Source: Actinomycetota bacterium
GTDB taxonomy: Bacteria > Actinomycetota > Actinomycetes > S36-B12 > UBA5976
Assembly: GCA_947373075.1 (NCBI GenBank)
Contig: CANBWF010000076.1
Span: 1 to 6,462, forward strand
Reading direction: 5' to 3'
DNA: 6,462 nt
Shown: positions 5,938-6,462 of the stretch, piece by piece
How positions within the stretch are numbered: the stretch's first letter is position 1
Layout: each line of letters starts with the position of its first letter
Program-made: the position numbers and the translations under genes
Notes under the pieces: model-generated
What the model saw: the letters and a program-made list of their open reading frames with translations, nothing else
Told to the model about the DNA's origin: nothing
The model's database searches: none

Positions 5938-6462
5938 TTATCCGACTGGAAGGGTTCCTGGATGATTACCAAAGTAGAGCCAGGCCATAAGCGCCAGACC
6001 CAGAGCAATTCGGTAAACCACAAATGGCATAAACGATCCTGACACCAAGTACTTCATCAAAGTTGCAATTACCCAATAGCCCACTACGAACGCCACAAGG
6101 GTTGCCACCAAAGTAACTGGCCACTGGACAGCTGGGTCATTCACAACTTTTACTAATTCAAGCAAACCACTAGCTAGAACAGCCGGGATTGCCAGCAAGA
6201 ACGAATAACGGGCGGCTACTTCACGTTTGAATCCCATGAACAAACCAAACGAAATTGTTGCACCTGAGCGGGATACTCCGGGGATGAGCGCCAAAGCTTG
6301 CCCGATGCCAAAGGCAACAGCGTTCTTAGGGTTCAAGTCGTCCAGGTTCTTAGTGTGCTTTGCGATGCGGTCAGCCAAGCCCAACACAATACCCATCACA
6401 ATCAAAGCAACCGCGACGATCCACAAGTTGCGTGCAGTGGTTTCTATATGGTCCTTGAATAA
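5938..6462 (-). CDS. uppP: Undecaprenyl-diphosphatase (BacA/UppP), 5' end cut by the window edge
   Basis: This membrane enzyme dephosphorylates undecaprenyl pyrophosphate to the carrier lipid phosphate used in peptidoglycan synthesis; overproduction of the family gives bacitracin resistance. 174 residues are visible of the usual 270-280, so about 100 N-terminal residues, including the Glu-rich first motif, lie beyond the right edge. The frame is open to the last base, and the edge-adjacent residues (LFKDHIE) match family sequence. Seen in visible numbering: PGVSRSGAT (61-69) with catalytic Arg65, MGFKREVAARYSFLLAIP (76-93), and about five hydrophobic segments near 13-30, 48-62, 86-104, 114-135 and 144-164. 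A TTG at 6426 is an internal Leu codon, not the start. It ends 17 bp before the phosphatase gene on the same strand, so readthrough is possible. Confidence 0.95.
   Translation of the reverse strand, partial: LFKDHIETTARNLWIVAVALIVMGIVLGLADRIAKHTKNLDDLNPKNAVAFGIGQALALIPGVSRSGATISFGLFMGFKREVAARYSFLLAIPAVLASGLLELVKVVNDPAVQWPVTLVATLVAFVVGYWVIATLMKYLVSGSFMPFVVYRIALGLALMAWLYFGNHPGTLPVG

Noticed and set aside
6424..6426. TTG as the start codon of uppP.
   Set aside because: The frame stays open to the window edge and the upstream residues match UppP, so this is an internal leucine of a gene cut by the edge.

Overview
The window looks like an ordinary chromosomal segment of an actinobacterium. The case rests on mshC (mycothiol is essentially confined to Actinobacteria) and on the linked SCO1664-family, DUF3090 and MSMEG_4193-type phosphatase genes, which I know as an actinobacterial conserved neighbourhood. 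The DNA is not strongly GC-rich: many codons end in A or T, SD sites are sparse and two starts look leaderless. A streamlined aquatic actinobacterium such as the Nanopelagicales (acI) would fit, but that placement is an inference and was not tested.

Layout. Positions 1-1571 hold most of pgi (glucose-6-phosphate isomerase) on the minus strand, cut by the left edge about 25-30 residues before its end. A 71-bp divergent promoter region (1572-1642) separates it from gnd (1643-2689, plus), a short-form 6-phosphogluconate dehydrogenase whose coenzyme pocket reads as NAD+-type. A 46-bp gap with two small stem-loops and a leaderless-type -10 box leads into mshC (2736-3962, plus). mshC overlaps by 4 bp a kinase-fold-like SCO1664-family gene (3959-4687). 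That gene meets, stop to stop with 4 bp between, a minus-strand group read right to left: uppP (cut by the right edge), a histidine phosphatase (5240-5920) and a DUF3090 zinc-ribbon protein (4692-5243), the last two overlapping by 4 bp.

How the genes work together. pgi and gnd sit at the branch between glycolysis and the oxidative pentose phosphate pathway and share one promoter region. mshC makes the Cys-GlcN-Ins intermediate of mycothiol. uppP recycles the undecaprenyl carrier used for cell-wall synthesis. The three poorly characterised proteins (SCO1664 family, MSMEG_4193-type phosphatase, DUF3090) travel together with mshC and uppP in many actinobacteria. Here the mshC-SCO1664 pair faces the other three instead of being co-directional with them.

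Coding density is very high and no gene-free stretch exceeds 71 bp. I see no RNA genes, mobile elements, CRISPR arrays or long repeats, and no sign of an undescribed system beyond the uncharacterised conserved genes.
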